In this document: positions 9,668 through 17,943 of the stretch, one piece after another
How positions within the stretch are numbered: position 1 is the stretch's first letter
Layout: every line of letters begins with the position of its first letter
Origin: Bacillota bacterium
GTDB lineage: Bacteria > Bacillota > Clostridia > Clostridiales > Clostridiaceae
Direction: 5' to 3'
Assembly (NCBI GenBank): GCA_023435985.1
Contig: JAEZKY010000243.1
Span: 1-55,783, forward strand
DNA length: 55,783 bases
The notes under the pieces: model-generated
What the model was told of the DNA's origin: nothing
What the model saw: the letters and a program-made list of their open reading frames with translations, nothing else
Databases searched by the model: none
Position numbers and translations under genes: made by a program

Positions 9668-10792
9668 ATGAGTGCTTATAAAACAAATTCGTATAGTAAT
9701 GTATTTAAGGAATGCGGATATGCTCCATGTGATATTGAAAATAGATTAGATAATATCTATAATACTATATTTTATGGAAATGATGATGAAAGACTATACC
9801 ATCCCTTTGGGGAGGATATGGCATATTTCGTGGATACAGGAAACAATGATGCAAGAACAGAAGGAATGTCTTATGCCATGATGATGTGCGTTCAAAGGAA
9901 TATGAAGGAAGAGTTTGATAGACTATGGAAATGGACGAAAAACTATATGTATATTGATAAAGGCTTAAATAAAGGTTATTTTGCATGGTCCGTAAGTCCT
10001 AATGGAGAAAAAAATTCATATGGACCAGCTCCTGATGGTGAAGAATATTTTGCTATGGCATTATTTTTTGCTTCTCATAGATGGGGCGATGGAGACGGGA
10101 TTTTTAATTATTCAAAGGAAGCAAAAGATATTCTCCATGAATGCGTACACAAAGGAGAAAACGAAGAGGGAGAACCAATGTGGGATAAGGAAAATAAATT
10201 AATAAAATTTGTACCAGGAGTTAATTTTACAGATCCATCATATCATTTGCCTCATTTTTATGAATTGTTTTCTATTTGGAGCAATGATGAAGATCGTGAA
10301 TTTTGGAAGGAAGCAGCAAAAGCTAGCAGAAAATTTTTAAAGAAGGCTTGCCATCCTATTACAGGTTTAGCTGCTGAATATTCATATTATGATGGAAAGC
10401 CATATGATAAAAATAAGCATGAAAGATATTATAGTGATGCATATAGAGTAGCAGCAAACTTAGGATTGGATTATGAATGGTTTGAAGCTTCTGATTGGGA
10501 ATGTGAATGTGCTGATAAAATTCAAACCTTTTTCTGTGAGACAGTTAAAGAGAAGAATGATTTGGTGTATGAAATTGATGGAACTATCATTGAAGAAAAA
10601 GCATTACATCCAGTAGCTATTATTGCAACTAATGCAATGGCCTCTTTAGCCAGTAATGGGAAGTACAGGAAAGAATGTGTTGATTTACTTTGGAATACAC
10701 CTCTAAGAACTGGGAATAGAAGATATTATGATAATTGTCTATATTTATTTGCTTTTTTAGCGTTAAGCGGAAATTATAAAATTTGGATGTAG
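9668..10792 (+). CDS. GH8 reducing-end xylose-releasing exo-oligoxylanase (Rex)
   Basis: A 374-residue alpha/alpha-barrel enzyme without a signal peptide. The N-terminal motif NDARTEGMSYAMM contains the likely general acid Glu65, and YYSDAYR contains the likely base Asp257; their spacing of 192 fits the pair E70/D263 that I recall for Bacillus halodurans Rex. FAWSVSPNG and PDGEEYFAMALFFA are also typical. Rex inverts and releases xylose from the reducing end of xylo-oligosaccharides (EC 3.2.1.156), complementing the beta-xylosidases that follow and work from the other end. It sits 52 bases after the permease and 12 bases before the GH43 gene, so all are probably one transcript. Confidence 0.9.
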   Translation: MSAYKTNSYSNVFKECGYAPCDIENRLDNIYNTIFYGNDDERLYHPFGEDMAYFVDTGNNDARTEGMSYAMMMCVQRNMKEEFDRLWKWTKNYMYIDKGLNKGYFAWSVSPNGEKNSYGPAPDGEEYFAMALFFASHRWGDGDGIFNYSKEAKDILHECVHKGENEEGEPMWDKENKLIKFVPGVNFTDPSYHLPHFYELFSIWSNDEDREFWKEAAKASRKFLKKACHPITGLAAEYSYYDGKPYDKNKHERYYSDAYRVAANLGLDYEWFEASDWECECADKIQTFFCETVKEKNDLVYEIDGTIIEEKALHPVAIIATNAMASLASNGKYRKECVDLLWNTPLRTGNRRYYDNCLYLFAFLALSGNYKIWM

Positions 10793-10804
10793 GAGGAGAC
10801 AGGT

Positions 10805-12355
10805 ATGAGTAAAATAAGAAATCCAATTTTATCAGGATTTTATTCAGATCCATCGATATGTGCAGTAGGAGAAGACTTTTATTTAGTTACATCTACATTT
10901 GCGTACTTCCCAGGAGTTCCAATATTCCATAGCAGGGATTTAGCTAACTGGGAACAGATAGGAAGTATACTTAATAGAAAATCGCAGCTGGATTTAACAG
11001 GTATAGAACATTCACAAGGAGTATATGCACCAACATTACGTTATTATGATGGAATATATTATTTAATAACAACAAATGTTCCTCATGGTGGTAATTTTAT
11101 TGTTAAAGCAGAAAAACCAGAAGGACCATGGTCTGATCCCTATGTGTTAGAAGGAGCAGAAGGTATTGATCCAAGCTTATTTTTTGATGATGATGGAAGA
11201 GCATATTATGTTGGCACAAGACCAAATCAGAAAGGTGTACGTTACAACGGGGATTGGGAAATCTGGATTCAAGAATTGAATTTAAACAATCTATGCCTTG
11301 TAGGAGATAGCCATAAAATTTGGAAAGGTGCCATGAGAAATGTAATTTGGCCAGAAGGTCCTCATTTATATAAAAAGGATAATTATTATTATTTAATGAT
11401 AGCAGAGGGAGGAACTGCATCAGAACATTGTATTACTATTGCCAGAAGTACCTCAATTTACGGAGAATATGAGGGAAATCCACGTAATCCAATTCTTACG
11501 CACAGACATTTAGGAAAGAAATATCCAATAAAAAATGTTGGACATGGAGATTTAGTAAAGACACAAGATGATAAGTGGTTTATGGTAATGCTAGCAAGTA
11601 GAACATGTGATGGGTATTGCAATACTGGGAGAGAGACATTTTTGGCGAATGTAATATGGGAAGAAGATTGGCCAGTAGTTAATCCTGGTTCAGGCGTTTT
11701 ACAATTAGAACAGGAACATGAACTTGAAGAATATGAAATAGAAACTAAAGAATGCTGTTATCATTTTTATGGGAAGACATTAGAAAATAATTGGATGTTT
11801 TTAAGAAATCCAAGTGAAAATTTATATTCTCTTACAGAGAGGGAAGGGTGTTTACGTTTATATTTAAAGGAGCAGTCATTAAAAGATTTGGATAATCCAG
11901 CTTACATTGGAATTAGGCAAAAAGATTATTATTATGCTGTATCTACTATGATGGAATTTAAGCCTATGGCTGAAAGAGAAAGCGCAGGAGTAGCTATAGT
12001 ACAAAATAATAAATATCATATTAGATATGAATATATAAAGAAACATGGGAATGATGTATTACAAATCGTAGAGTGTAGTAATGGAGAAGATATTCTAATT
12101 CATGAAATTCAAATAAGTTCAAATAGATTGTATTTAAAATTAGTAAGTAAAGGACAAAAATTATTTTTTTATTATGGAATCGATGGAGCTGACTATAAGT
12201 TATTATATAAAAATTTGAAGACTACAAATTTAAGTACAGAAGTGGCTGATGGATTTGTGGGATGTACCATTGGGATGTATGGAGGCGGCAATGGAGAAAA
12301 AACTAATAATTATGCGGATTTCTTTTGGTTTGAGTACAATCCTATAACAAAGTAA
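10805..12355 (+). CDS. GH43 beta-xylosidase (XynB type)
   Basis: A 516-residue cytosolic enzyme of usual family length. The five-bladed propeller shows the catalytic base Asp15 in GFYSDPS, the pKa-modulating Asp122 in EGIDPSLFFDDDG and the acid Glu184 in PEGPHLYKK. From about residue 315 to the end lies the C-terminal beta-sandwich (MFLRNPSENLYSL, then FVGCTIGMYGGG). It removes xylose from the non-reducing end of xylobiose and longer oligomers with inversion; many members also have arabinofuranosidase activity. AGGAGGAGACAGGT precedes the ATG. Unlike the frameshifted GH43 at 2109, this copy is intact and belongs to a different subfamily. Confidence 0.9.
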   Translation: MSKIRNPILSGFYSDPSICAVGEDFYLVTSTFAYFPGVPIFHSRDLANWEQIGSILNRKSQLDLTGIEHSQGVYAPTLRYYDGIYYLITTNVPHGGNFIVKAEKPEGPWSDPYVLEGAEGIDPSLFFDDDGRAYYVGTRPNQKGVRYNGDWEIWIQELNLNNLCLVGDSHKIWKGAMRNVIWPEGPHLYKKDNYYYLMIAEGGTASEHCITIARSTSIYGEYEGNPRNPILTHRHLGKKYPIKNVGHGDLVKTQDDKWFMVMLASRTCDGYCNTGRETFLANVIWEEDWPVVNPGSGVLQLEQEHELEEYEIETKECCYHFYGKTLENNWMFLRNPSENLYSLTEREGCLRLYLKEQSLKDLDNPAYIGIRQKDYYYAVSTMMEFKPMAERESAGVAIVQNNKYHIRYEYIKKHGNDVLQIVECSNGEDILIHEIQISSNRLYLKLVSKGQKLFFYYGIDGADYKLLYKNLKTTNLSTEVADGFVGCTIGMYGGGNGEKTNNYADFFWFEYNPITK

Positions 12356-12379
12356 AAGCCAAATTGAGGAGGATTTAAT

Positions 12380-13888
12380 ATGTTAAAAGAAGTTAAGATA
12401 CAAGCTTCAGGCAGACCCTTTAGAAACAATGTAACATATTGTGTTGGCACTGGCAGAATGGGGCTCGCTCTTCAAAAGGAATATATTGACCATTTAAAAA
12501 TAGTCCAACAGTCCATAAATTTTAAGTATATTCGTGGTCATGGATTATTTTGCGATGATGTTGGAATATATCGTGAATGTGAAATAGATGGGAAGACATA
12601 TCCGTTTTATAATTTTACTTATTTAGACAGAATCATAGATACCTATCTTGAAAATGGCATCAGGCCATTTTTAGAGCTTGGATTTATGCCAGAAAAGCTC
12701 AAAATTGGAGATAAGACTGTGTTTTATTGGAAAGGAAATGTGACTCCACCAATATCATACGAAAGATGGGCAGAACTCATTACGACTACATTAAATCATC
12801 TAATAGAGAGATATGGCAGGGAGGAAGTAGTTACATGGCTGGTTGAAGTATGGAATGAACCTAATGTTTCGTTTTGGGCAGGTACAATGGAAGAATATTT
12901 CATTCTTTATGATTATTCAGCAGAGGCCGTTAAAAAGGTTGATTCACGAATACAGGTTGGTGGACCAGCAATCTGTGGTGTTGAAACAGAAAAATGGCTT
13001 AGATCATTTTTTGAGCACTGCATTGAAAAGAACTCACCATTGGACTTCATTACCCGTCATTGTTATACTGCCAATCAACCAACTAAGCGAGGGCATTATA
13101 TATATCATACTGTGAATAAACCATCACAAATGATTGATGAACTAAAAGAGACTAGAAGAATTATGGGGGATTATCCACGTATTTCTGATATGCCGCTTCA
13201 TATAACGGAATTCAATAGCTCATATGTTCCAATTTGCCCAGTTCATGATACGGATTTTCATGCAGCATATATTGCTCGTATTCTAAGTGAAATAGGAGAG
13301 TATGCAGATTCTTATTCCTATTGGACATTTAGTGATGTATTTGAAGAGATGGATATTCCAAAATCAGTGTTCCATGGAGGCTTTGGGCTGATTTCAATGA
13401 ATTCAATAAAAAAACCAACCTTTTATGCTTTTGAATTTTTCTCTAAAGCTGGAAAAGAACTGCTTTACCGTGATGATAATTTGATTGTTACTAAAAATGA
13501 AGACAAATATGTAATTATCGGATGGAACTTCAATGACTTTCAGGGAAGTAAAGAATCATCTGATGAGGCCTATGTTCTAAAATTACCTGCAACAGTGAAG
13601 CAGGCAGTTTTAGTTAAAAAGGAAGTGGGAGGAGTTCATGCAAATCCAATGCAGACTTGGAGCAATCTTGGAAAGCCTCGTAGTCTAAACAGAGAACAAT
13701 TAGAGATATTGCAGGCTTCAGCAGAACCGCTTCAAATGGATTATAAATTACTTGAAAAAGATGGTGTTTACGAAATAGAATTGAAAATTTCAATTAATCA
13801 TCTGTGCATGCTGGAAATTATTCCTGTAAAGGATCAAACTGATACTTATATTGGATATAAGAAGGAAGAATTTTATGGGATAGAGTAA
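12380..13888 (+). CDS. xynB: GH39 beta-xylosidase
   Basis: A 502-residue retaining beta-xylosidase of the GH-A clan, cytosolic, with a full-length TIM barrel followed by a small beta-domain. The acid/base is Glu160 in EVWNEPN and the nucleophile Glu277 in HITEFNSSY; these are the same residue numbers that I recall for Thermoanaerobacterium saccharolyticum XynB. It ends the xylan operon, 24 bases after the GH43 gene and just before a strong hairpin. A broken second copy lies at 5511-5846. Together with GH8 and GH43 it would degrade imported xylo-oligosaccharides to xylose. Confidence 0.93.
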   Translation: MLKEVKIQASGRPFRNNVTYCVGTGRMGLALQKEYIDHLKIVQQSINFKYIRGHGLFCDDVGIYRECEIDGKTYPFYNFTYLDRIIDTYLENGIRPFLELGFMPEKLKIGDKTVFYWKGNVTPPISYERWAELITTTLNHLIERYGREEVVTWLVEVWNEPNVSFWAGTMEEYFILYDYSAEAVKKVDSRIQVGGPAICGVETEKWLRSFFEHCIEKNSPLDFITRHCYTANQPTKRGHYIYHTVNKPSQMIDELKETRRIMGDYPRISDMPLHITEFNSSYVPICPVHDTDFHAAYIARILSEIGEYADSYSYWTFSDVFEEMDIPKSVFHGGFGLISMNSIKKPTFYAFEFFSKAGKELLYRDDNLIVTKNEDKYVIIGWNFNDFQGSKESSDEAYVLKLPATVKQAVLVKKEVGGVHANPMQTWSNLGKPRSLNREQLEILQASAEPLQMDYKLLEKDGVYEIELKISINHLCMLEIIPVKDQTDTYIGYKKEEFYGIE

Positions 13889-13925
13889 TATTTTTTGAAA
13901 TCAGATGTTATAGAAATATCATTTA

Positions 13926-13964
13926 GATACCTGCAAGATATAAAATTTGTATCTTGCAGGTATC
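13926..13964 (+). terminator. Hairpin terminator at the end of the xylan operon
   Basis: A perfect 15-bp stem (GATACCTGCAAGATA with TATCTTGCAGGTATC) around a 9-base loop, 37 bases after the GH39 stop. It also lies beyond the 3' end of the opposing TetR gene, so it may serve both directions. The T-run after it is short (TTATTG). Confidence 0.85.
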
Positions 13965-14014
13965 TTATTGCTATACAGATAGCGTTATTATAAAAACAAA
14001 ATTTTTATCTAATT

Positions 14015-14692
14015 TCACATAATGCTTGAGGATACTTTTTGAACTAGATATTCTGAAAGCTCTTTCCACTCAGCATCACTAAATTTATGATATTGATTTT
14101 TAAGGACTTGAACTTTTTTGCAATTATAATAATCATTTATAGCAGTACGTATAGTTAAATTATTATTCATTAAATATAATGGATTTAGCATATCTTTAAA
14201 AAATGCCTCATCTTGCAAAATTACTATAGCAGGATTTAAATCATTAAATACTCCAAAGTTAATTCCCTTTTGGTAAAAAACAATTAACTCTTGCTTATAT
14301 TTTTGAGATGCAATTTTAATCTTTTGCAAAAGTTCAGGATATGATTCCATTAAGTCGTTTTTAAATGCTTCAGATATAAAATTAGCTGATAAAAGGCTAT
14401 CTTTAAATGTTTTTTGCCATTCCTTAACATAAGAGAGAGCATCACTTACGTGATCAATGCTTATTTCCAATAATTGAGTTATATAATATTGAACTAGTTC
14501 CTTAATTATTTCGTCCTTTGATGAGAAATATTTATATAGAGTAGCTTTTGAAACATCCATATACTTGGCTATATCATCTGAGCGTAATGTTTTTAGTCCA
14601 TTCTTTTTTATAGGATACACTAATTTCATTATTAATTTTAATTTATTCATTTCACATTCATAACGTGAGCTATTAGTGTTTCTTTCATTCAA
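14015..14692 (-). CDS. TetR/AcrR-family transcriptional regulator
   Basis: A regulator of about 225 residues. The frame extends to a GTG at 14701, but that codon lies inside the ribosome site AAGAGGTGAT; a TTG at 14692 is well spaced from it and is preferred. The N-terminal helix-turn-helix is clear (LRSDDIAKYMDVSKATLYKYFSSKDEII); the C-terminal ligand domain is unremarkable. It is divergent from a flavodoxin/flavin-oxidoreductase operon, and a long inverted repeat between them covers that operon's -35 box. The simplest reading is local repression relieved by a small molecule, perhaps a quinone or electrophile handled by the flavoenzymes. Confidence 0.88.
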   Translation of the reverse strand: MNERNTNSSRYECEMNKLKLIMKLVYPIKKNGLKTLRSDDIAKYMDVSKATLYKYFSSKDEIIKELVQYYITQLLEISIDHVSDALSYVKEWQKTFKDSLLSANFISEAFKNDLMESYPELLQKIKIASQKYKQELIVFYQKGINFGVFNDLNPAIVILQDEAFFKDMLNPLYLMNNNLTIRTAINDYYNCKKVQVLKNQYHKFSDAEWKELSEYLVQKVSSSIM

Positions 14693-14751
14693 GCAAATCA
14701 CCTCTTTTGGTCAATATGTTCATAATAAGTATATCAGATAAATGCAGGAAT

Positions 14752-14797
14752 ATAAACTAAGTAAACTAAATTTACGAAAATAGTTTACTTAGTTTAT
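14752..14797. promoter_or_regulatory. TetR operator: 17-bp inverted repeat
   Basis: ATAAACTAAGTAAACTA (14752-14768) is repeated perfectly in inverted orientation at 14781-14797, with a 12-base spacer. Each arm also contains a direct repeat of the AGTTTA/TAAACT unit three bases apart, so two regulator dimers per arm set are possible. The right arm covers the -35 box of the flavodoxin promoter. The left arm lies about 50 bases before the regulator start, so both divergent genes could be controlled. Confidence 0.82.
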
Positions 14798-14812
14798 GTG
14801 AGATGATATACT
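14784..14812 (+). promoter_or_regulatory. Sigma-A promoter of the flavodoxin/oxidoreductase operon
   Basis: TTTACT (14784-14789), a 17-base spacer and TATACT (14807-14812). The -35 box sits inside the right arm of the inverted repeat, which gives a direct explanation for repression by the divergent TetR protein. The first gene starts 39 bases after the -10. Confidence 0.75.
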
Positions 14813-14851
14813 AAATCCATAAAAAAGAATTTATTAATAGGAGGCAATTTA

Positions 14852-15331
14852 ATGAAATTATCAATTGTATATCATAGCGAATCAGGAAATACAGAAAAGG
14901 TAGCTGAAATGATGGCTCGCACTATTCAGGAAAATAGCGATATAGAAGTGAAGTCAATGAATATTAATAATATTGACAAAAACTTTATAAATGAATCTGC
15001 AGCCGTTATATTTGGGGCTCCTACATATTGCGGGACATGTTCGTGGCAAATGAAGAAATTTTTAGATACATCTAGAACAATAAATTTAAATGAGAAATTA
15101 GGAGGAGTTTTTATTACTGAAAATTTTATCGGTGGTGGTGCTGATTTTGCAGAGATTACATTAATTGGTTGTTTATTGGTTAGAGGAATGATGGTATACT
15201 CTGGTGGAGTAAGGCAAGTACCTACACATTTTGGAGCAGTACTCATAAAAGATGGAGACGAATATCAAGTTAATAAAGCAAAAGTATTTGCTCAGAAATT
15301 TTCCAAAAGAGCTTTAGAATTATTTGGCTAA
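14852..15331 (+). CDS. Flavodoxin-like NAD(P)H/flavin protein
   Basis: A 159-residue flavodoxin fold. The FMN phosphate loop reads YHSESGNTEKVA (residues 6-17), and the isoalloxazine-side segment FGAPTYCGTCSWQMKKFLD follows at about 54-73. It is somewhat longer than electron-transfer flavodoxins and resembles WrbA/flavin-reductase-type proteins. It probably passes electrons to, or works beside, the Old Yellow Enzyme encoded 40 bases downstream. Both sit under a TetR-controlled promoter, a common arrangement for inducible detoxification of quinones, nitro compounds or enones; the substrate is not visible in the sequence. Confidence 0.85.
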   Translation: MKLSIVYHSESGNTEKVAEMMARTIQENSDIEVKSMNINNIDKNFINESAAVIFGAPTYCGTCSWQMKKFLDTSRTINLNEKLGGVFITENFIGGGADFAEITLIGCLLVRGMMVYSGGVRQVPTHFGAVLIKDGDEYQVNKAKVFAQKFSKRALELFG

Positions 15332-15370
15332 TACGATAGAATTCATTAATGTTTTACGGAGGTAATTAAA

Positions 15371-16360
15371 ATGACAAAAATAACAGATAGTTTAATAGTT
15401 CGTGAAAATCTTATTAAGAATAGAATTGTTATGGCTCCGATGTTTCCTTTTTCATTTCATGGAAATGATGGTGCTTTCTATGGGAAACAGCATATTGAAC
15501 ATTATACAGAACGTGCAAAAGGTGGTACTGGACTTATTATAATGCAAGGGACAAGGGTATTTGGTGCTACAGATTCAACAAATTTATGGTCAAGTGAAAA
15601 TACTGCAGTTCTAAAAAAGGTTGTTGACTATTGCCATGGATATGGCGCGATAATAATGCTTCAACTTTCTTGTGGTGATATGAATATTAATGAACTGTCA
15701 ACTGACGAAATTTATTCTATGCAGAAAGACATGAAAAAGGCTGCGATTTATGCTTGTGAAATAGGCTTTGATGGTGTTGAATATCATTTTGCACATGGCT
15801 TTACCTTAAGTAAATTTATTGATTCATCTTATAATAAACGTACAGATCAATATGGAGGTGAAGCTATAAATCGAACAAGAATTTTGACTGAATTACTACC
15901 TGAAATTAGAGAAAAAACTCACGAAAAGTTTATTATAGGTGTGCGAATGGGTGAATATTTACCTAAAAGCCAAGATGGGATTGAAGTAGCTAAAATATTT
16001 GAAAAAGCTGGTATTGATTTATTGCATATTTCTTTTGGAATGAATCCCCCAACTCATGCTATTCCAGAAAAGTTTAAATGCAGTCCAATGACATATAGTG
16101 GGTGTAAAATAAAGAAGGAAGTGAGTATTCCAGTTATAGCAGTAAATGAAATTCAAACAGAGGAACAGGTACGATTTTTAATAGAAAATAACTTTGTAGA
16201 TTTTGCTGCCATTGGTAGAGGAATGCTTACTGATCCTGAGTTTGCTAATCATGTGATTAATGGAGAACCTTTAAATAGGTGCTTTGGATGTGGGGAAAAC
16301 TTAAATAAGTGTAAATGGTTTACGGACCACACATTATGTCCAGGGAGAAAAGTTAAATAA
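15371..16360 (+). CDS. NADH:flavin oxidoreductase, Old Yellow Enzyme family
   Basis: A 329-residue TIM-barrel flavoprotein. Family marks are KNRIVMAPMFPF at the FMN site, TERAKGGTGLIIMQG, the active-site pair in DGVEYHFAHGFTLSKFIDSSYNKRTDQYGG, and DFAAIGRGMLTDPEF near the end. The length is that of the single-domain enzymes. The C-terminus has a cysteine cluster (CFGCGENLNKC, then CPGR), reminiscent of the Fe-S site of 2,4-dienoyl-CoA-reductase-like members, although the second, FAD/NAD half of those proteins is absent. It probably reduces activated C=C bonds, with electrons possibly supplied by the flavodoxin-like partner. Confidence 0.88.
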   Translation: MTKITDSLIVRENLIKNRIVMAPMFPFSFHGNDGAFYGKQHIEHYTERAKGGTGLIIMQGTRVFGATDSTNLWSSENTAVLKKVVDYCHGYGAIIMLQLSCGDMNINELSTDEIYSMQKDMKKAAIYACEIGFDGVEYHFAHGFTLSKFIDSSYNKRTDQYGGEAINRTRILTELLPEIREKTHEKFIIGVRMGEYLPKSQDGIEVAKIFEKAGIDLLHISFGMNPPTHAIPEKFKCSPMTYSGCKIKKEVSIPVIAVNEIQTEEQVRFLIENNFVDFAAIGRGMLTDPEFANHVINGEPLNRCFGCGENLNKCKWFTDHTLCPGRKVK

Positions 16361-16738
16361 AATTTCAAGGAAGTATTTTAAAAGATAAATTAAAATTTAT
16401 TTAATATTCAAAATAAGATTACTTTTAAGTAGTGTTTTTTTATTATCAGTTCCACAACAATGCAGAAATGTATTGTTGTGGGTTGTTTTGTTTGTATAAG
16501 AAAGTAAAATATAAACTTAGTTCGCAAAACAAAATTATAAGGTTGTGTAAAAAAATTATATATCCTAAGCACTTATTAGAATATATAAATATAGATTGTA
16601 CTGCAATATATGTCCATATTTGATTAATATATTGCCAGCATAATTTATTAAGTAAGTGTAGTATATTAATTGGTAAGAAAATTTTGATTGTATTTATATG
16701 TAAATTATAAGTATTAATTAGAAATGAAGGTGTATAAA
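16361..16738. other. Intergenic region with one hairpin
   Basis: An AT-rich stretch between the oxidoreductase operon and the Gfo/Idh/MocA gene. The only structure I see is the hairpin at 16452-16481. A 63-codon plus frame at 16432-16623 spans that hairpin, lacks a ribosome site and has no family features, so it is not called as a gene. No clear promoter for the next gene was found. Confidence 0.6.
16452..16481 (+). terminator. Hairpin terminator after the Old Yellow Enzyme gene
   Basis: CCACAACAAT pairs with ATTGTTGTGG across a 10-base loop, followed by GTTGTTTTGTTTG. It lies about 90 bases after the stop codon. The U-tract is interrupted by G, so efficiency may be moderate. Confidence 0.6.
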
Positions 16739-17839
16739 ATGGATAAAGTGAAAATTGGAGTTATAGGTTGTGGAAACATAAGCTCAATATATTTTGAAAA
16801 TTTGACGAAGGTTTTTATGAACACTGAAGTGTATGCATGTTCAAGTTTGAATGGGAAAAGTGCAAGAACAGCTGCAGAAAAATATAGCATTCCTCATGTT
16901 TTAACAACTGAAGAATTGCTCGAGAATGAAGAAATTCAAATAGTACTAAATTTAACAGTGCCTAAGATGCACTTTGAAATATGTAAGAAGTCCCTACTTG
17001 CAGGAAAGCCTGTATATGTGGAAAAGCCCTTAGCCCTTACTCTAGAACAAGGAAAGGAACTTGTAGAGCTTGCAAAGGAAAGGCAACTTATGCTTTGCTG
17101 TGCTCCAGATACATTTTTGGGAGGAGGACTTCAGACTTGCAGAAAGCTTATAGATGATGGAATTATTGGCATTCCTGTAGCAGCCACAGCCTTTATGACT
17201 TGTCATGGACATGAAAGCTGGCATCCAGATCCAGAGTTCTATTACGAAGAAGGCGGTGGACCAATGTTTGATATGGGACCATATTATCTTACAGCTCTAG
17301 TATCATTGTTAGGAGAAGCAAAAACTGTTTGTGGAATGGCAAAAACTTCTTTTTCTAAAAGAACAATAACAAGTGATAAAAAGTTTGGTAAGGTGATGGA
17401 TGTGAAAGTACCAACTCATGTAGCAGGTACTATTGAATTCAGAAACGGTGCAATTGTTACAATGATAACAAGTTTTGATATATGGAGCAGTACGTTACCA
17501 CGTATTGAAATCTACGGTACACTTGGAACTCTTATAGTTCCTGATCCTAATACATTTGGAGGCCCTGTACTGCTTAAACTAGCTCATGAAAATGAATTTA
17601 AAGAGGTCTCTCTTACTCATATGTATATAGAAAATAGCAGAGGAATTGGAATTGCAGATATGGCAAACTGTATACAAACAGGTGAAAAACCAAGAGTAAG
17701 TGGGGAATTGGCTAATCATGTACTTGAGATTATGCATGCCTTTTATATTAGTTCTAGAACAAAACAGTATATTGATTTATTAAGCAGGTGTAATAGGCCT
17801 AAGGAGCTTCCTGTTGGATTAATCAAGGGATATGTATAA
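16739..17839 (+). CDS. Gfo/Idh/MocA-family NAD(P)-dependent oxidoreductase
   Basis: About 366 residues. The start at 16739 is preferred because GAAGG lies 8 bases before it; an upstream in-frame ATG at 16724 has no ribosome site. The N-terminal Rossmann motif is IGVIGCGNISSIYF, followed by the family motif VYVEKPLALT with the conserved EKP lysine. A C-terminal sheet domain carries GGGPMFDMGPYYLTALVSLLG. Enzymes of this family oxidise or reduce sugars, inositols and related polyols, but the substrate cannot be read from sequence. It stands alone upstream of a MATE transporter (105 bases), so joint transcription is possible but not shown. Confidence 0.88.
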   Translation: MDKVKIGVIGCGNISSIYFENLTKVFMNTEVYACSSLNGKSARTAAEKYSIPHVLTTEELLENEEIQIVLNLTVPKMHFEICKKSLLAGKPVYVEKPLALTLEQGKELVELAKERQLMLCCAPDTFLGGGLQTCRKLIDDGIIGIPVAATAFMTCHGHESWHPDPEFYYEEGGGPMFDMGPYYLTALVSLLGEAKTVCGMAKTSFSKRTITSDKKFGKVMDVKVPTHVAGTIEFRNGAIVTMITSFDIWSSTLPRIEIYGTLGTLIVPDPNTFGGPVLLKLAHENEFKEVSLTHMYIENSRGIGIADMANCIQTGEKPRVSGELANHVLEIMHAFYISSRTKQYIDLLSRCNRPKELPVGLIKGYV

Positions 17840-17943
17840 GGAAAGGCTGTATTGAATAATTAGGTATATAGTGTAAGATATAAATATGTGAATAAATTTG
17901 GCATTATGAATATAAGTTGACAAAAGAGGGAGAGTTTTAAATT

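Noticed and set aside
16432..16623. 63-codon plus-strand frame
   Set aside because: It spans a terminator hairpin, has no ribosome site and shows no protein-like motif.
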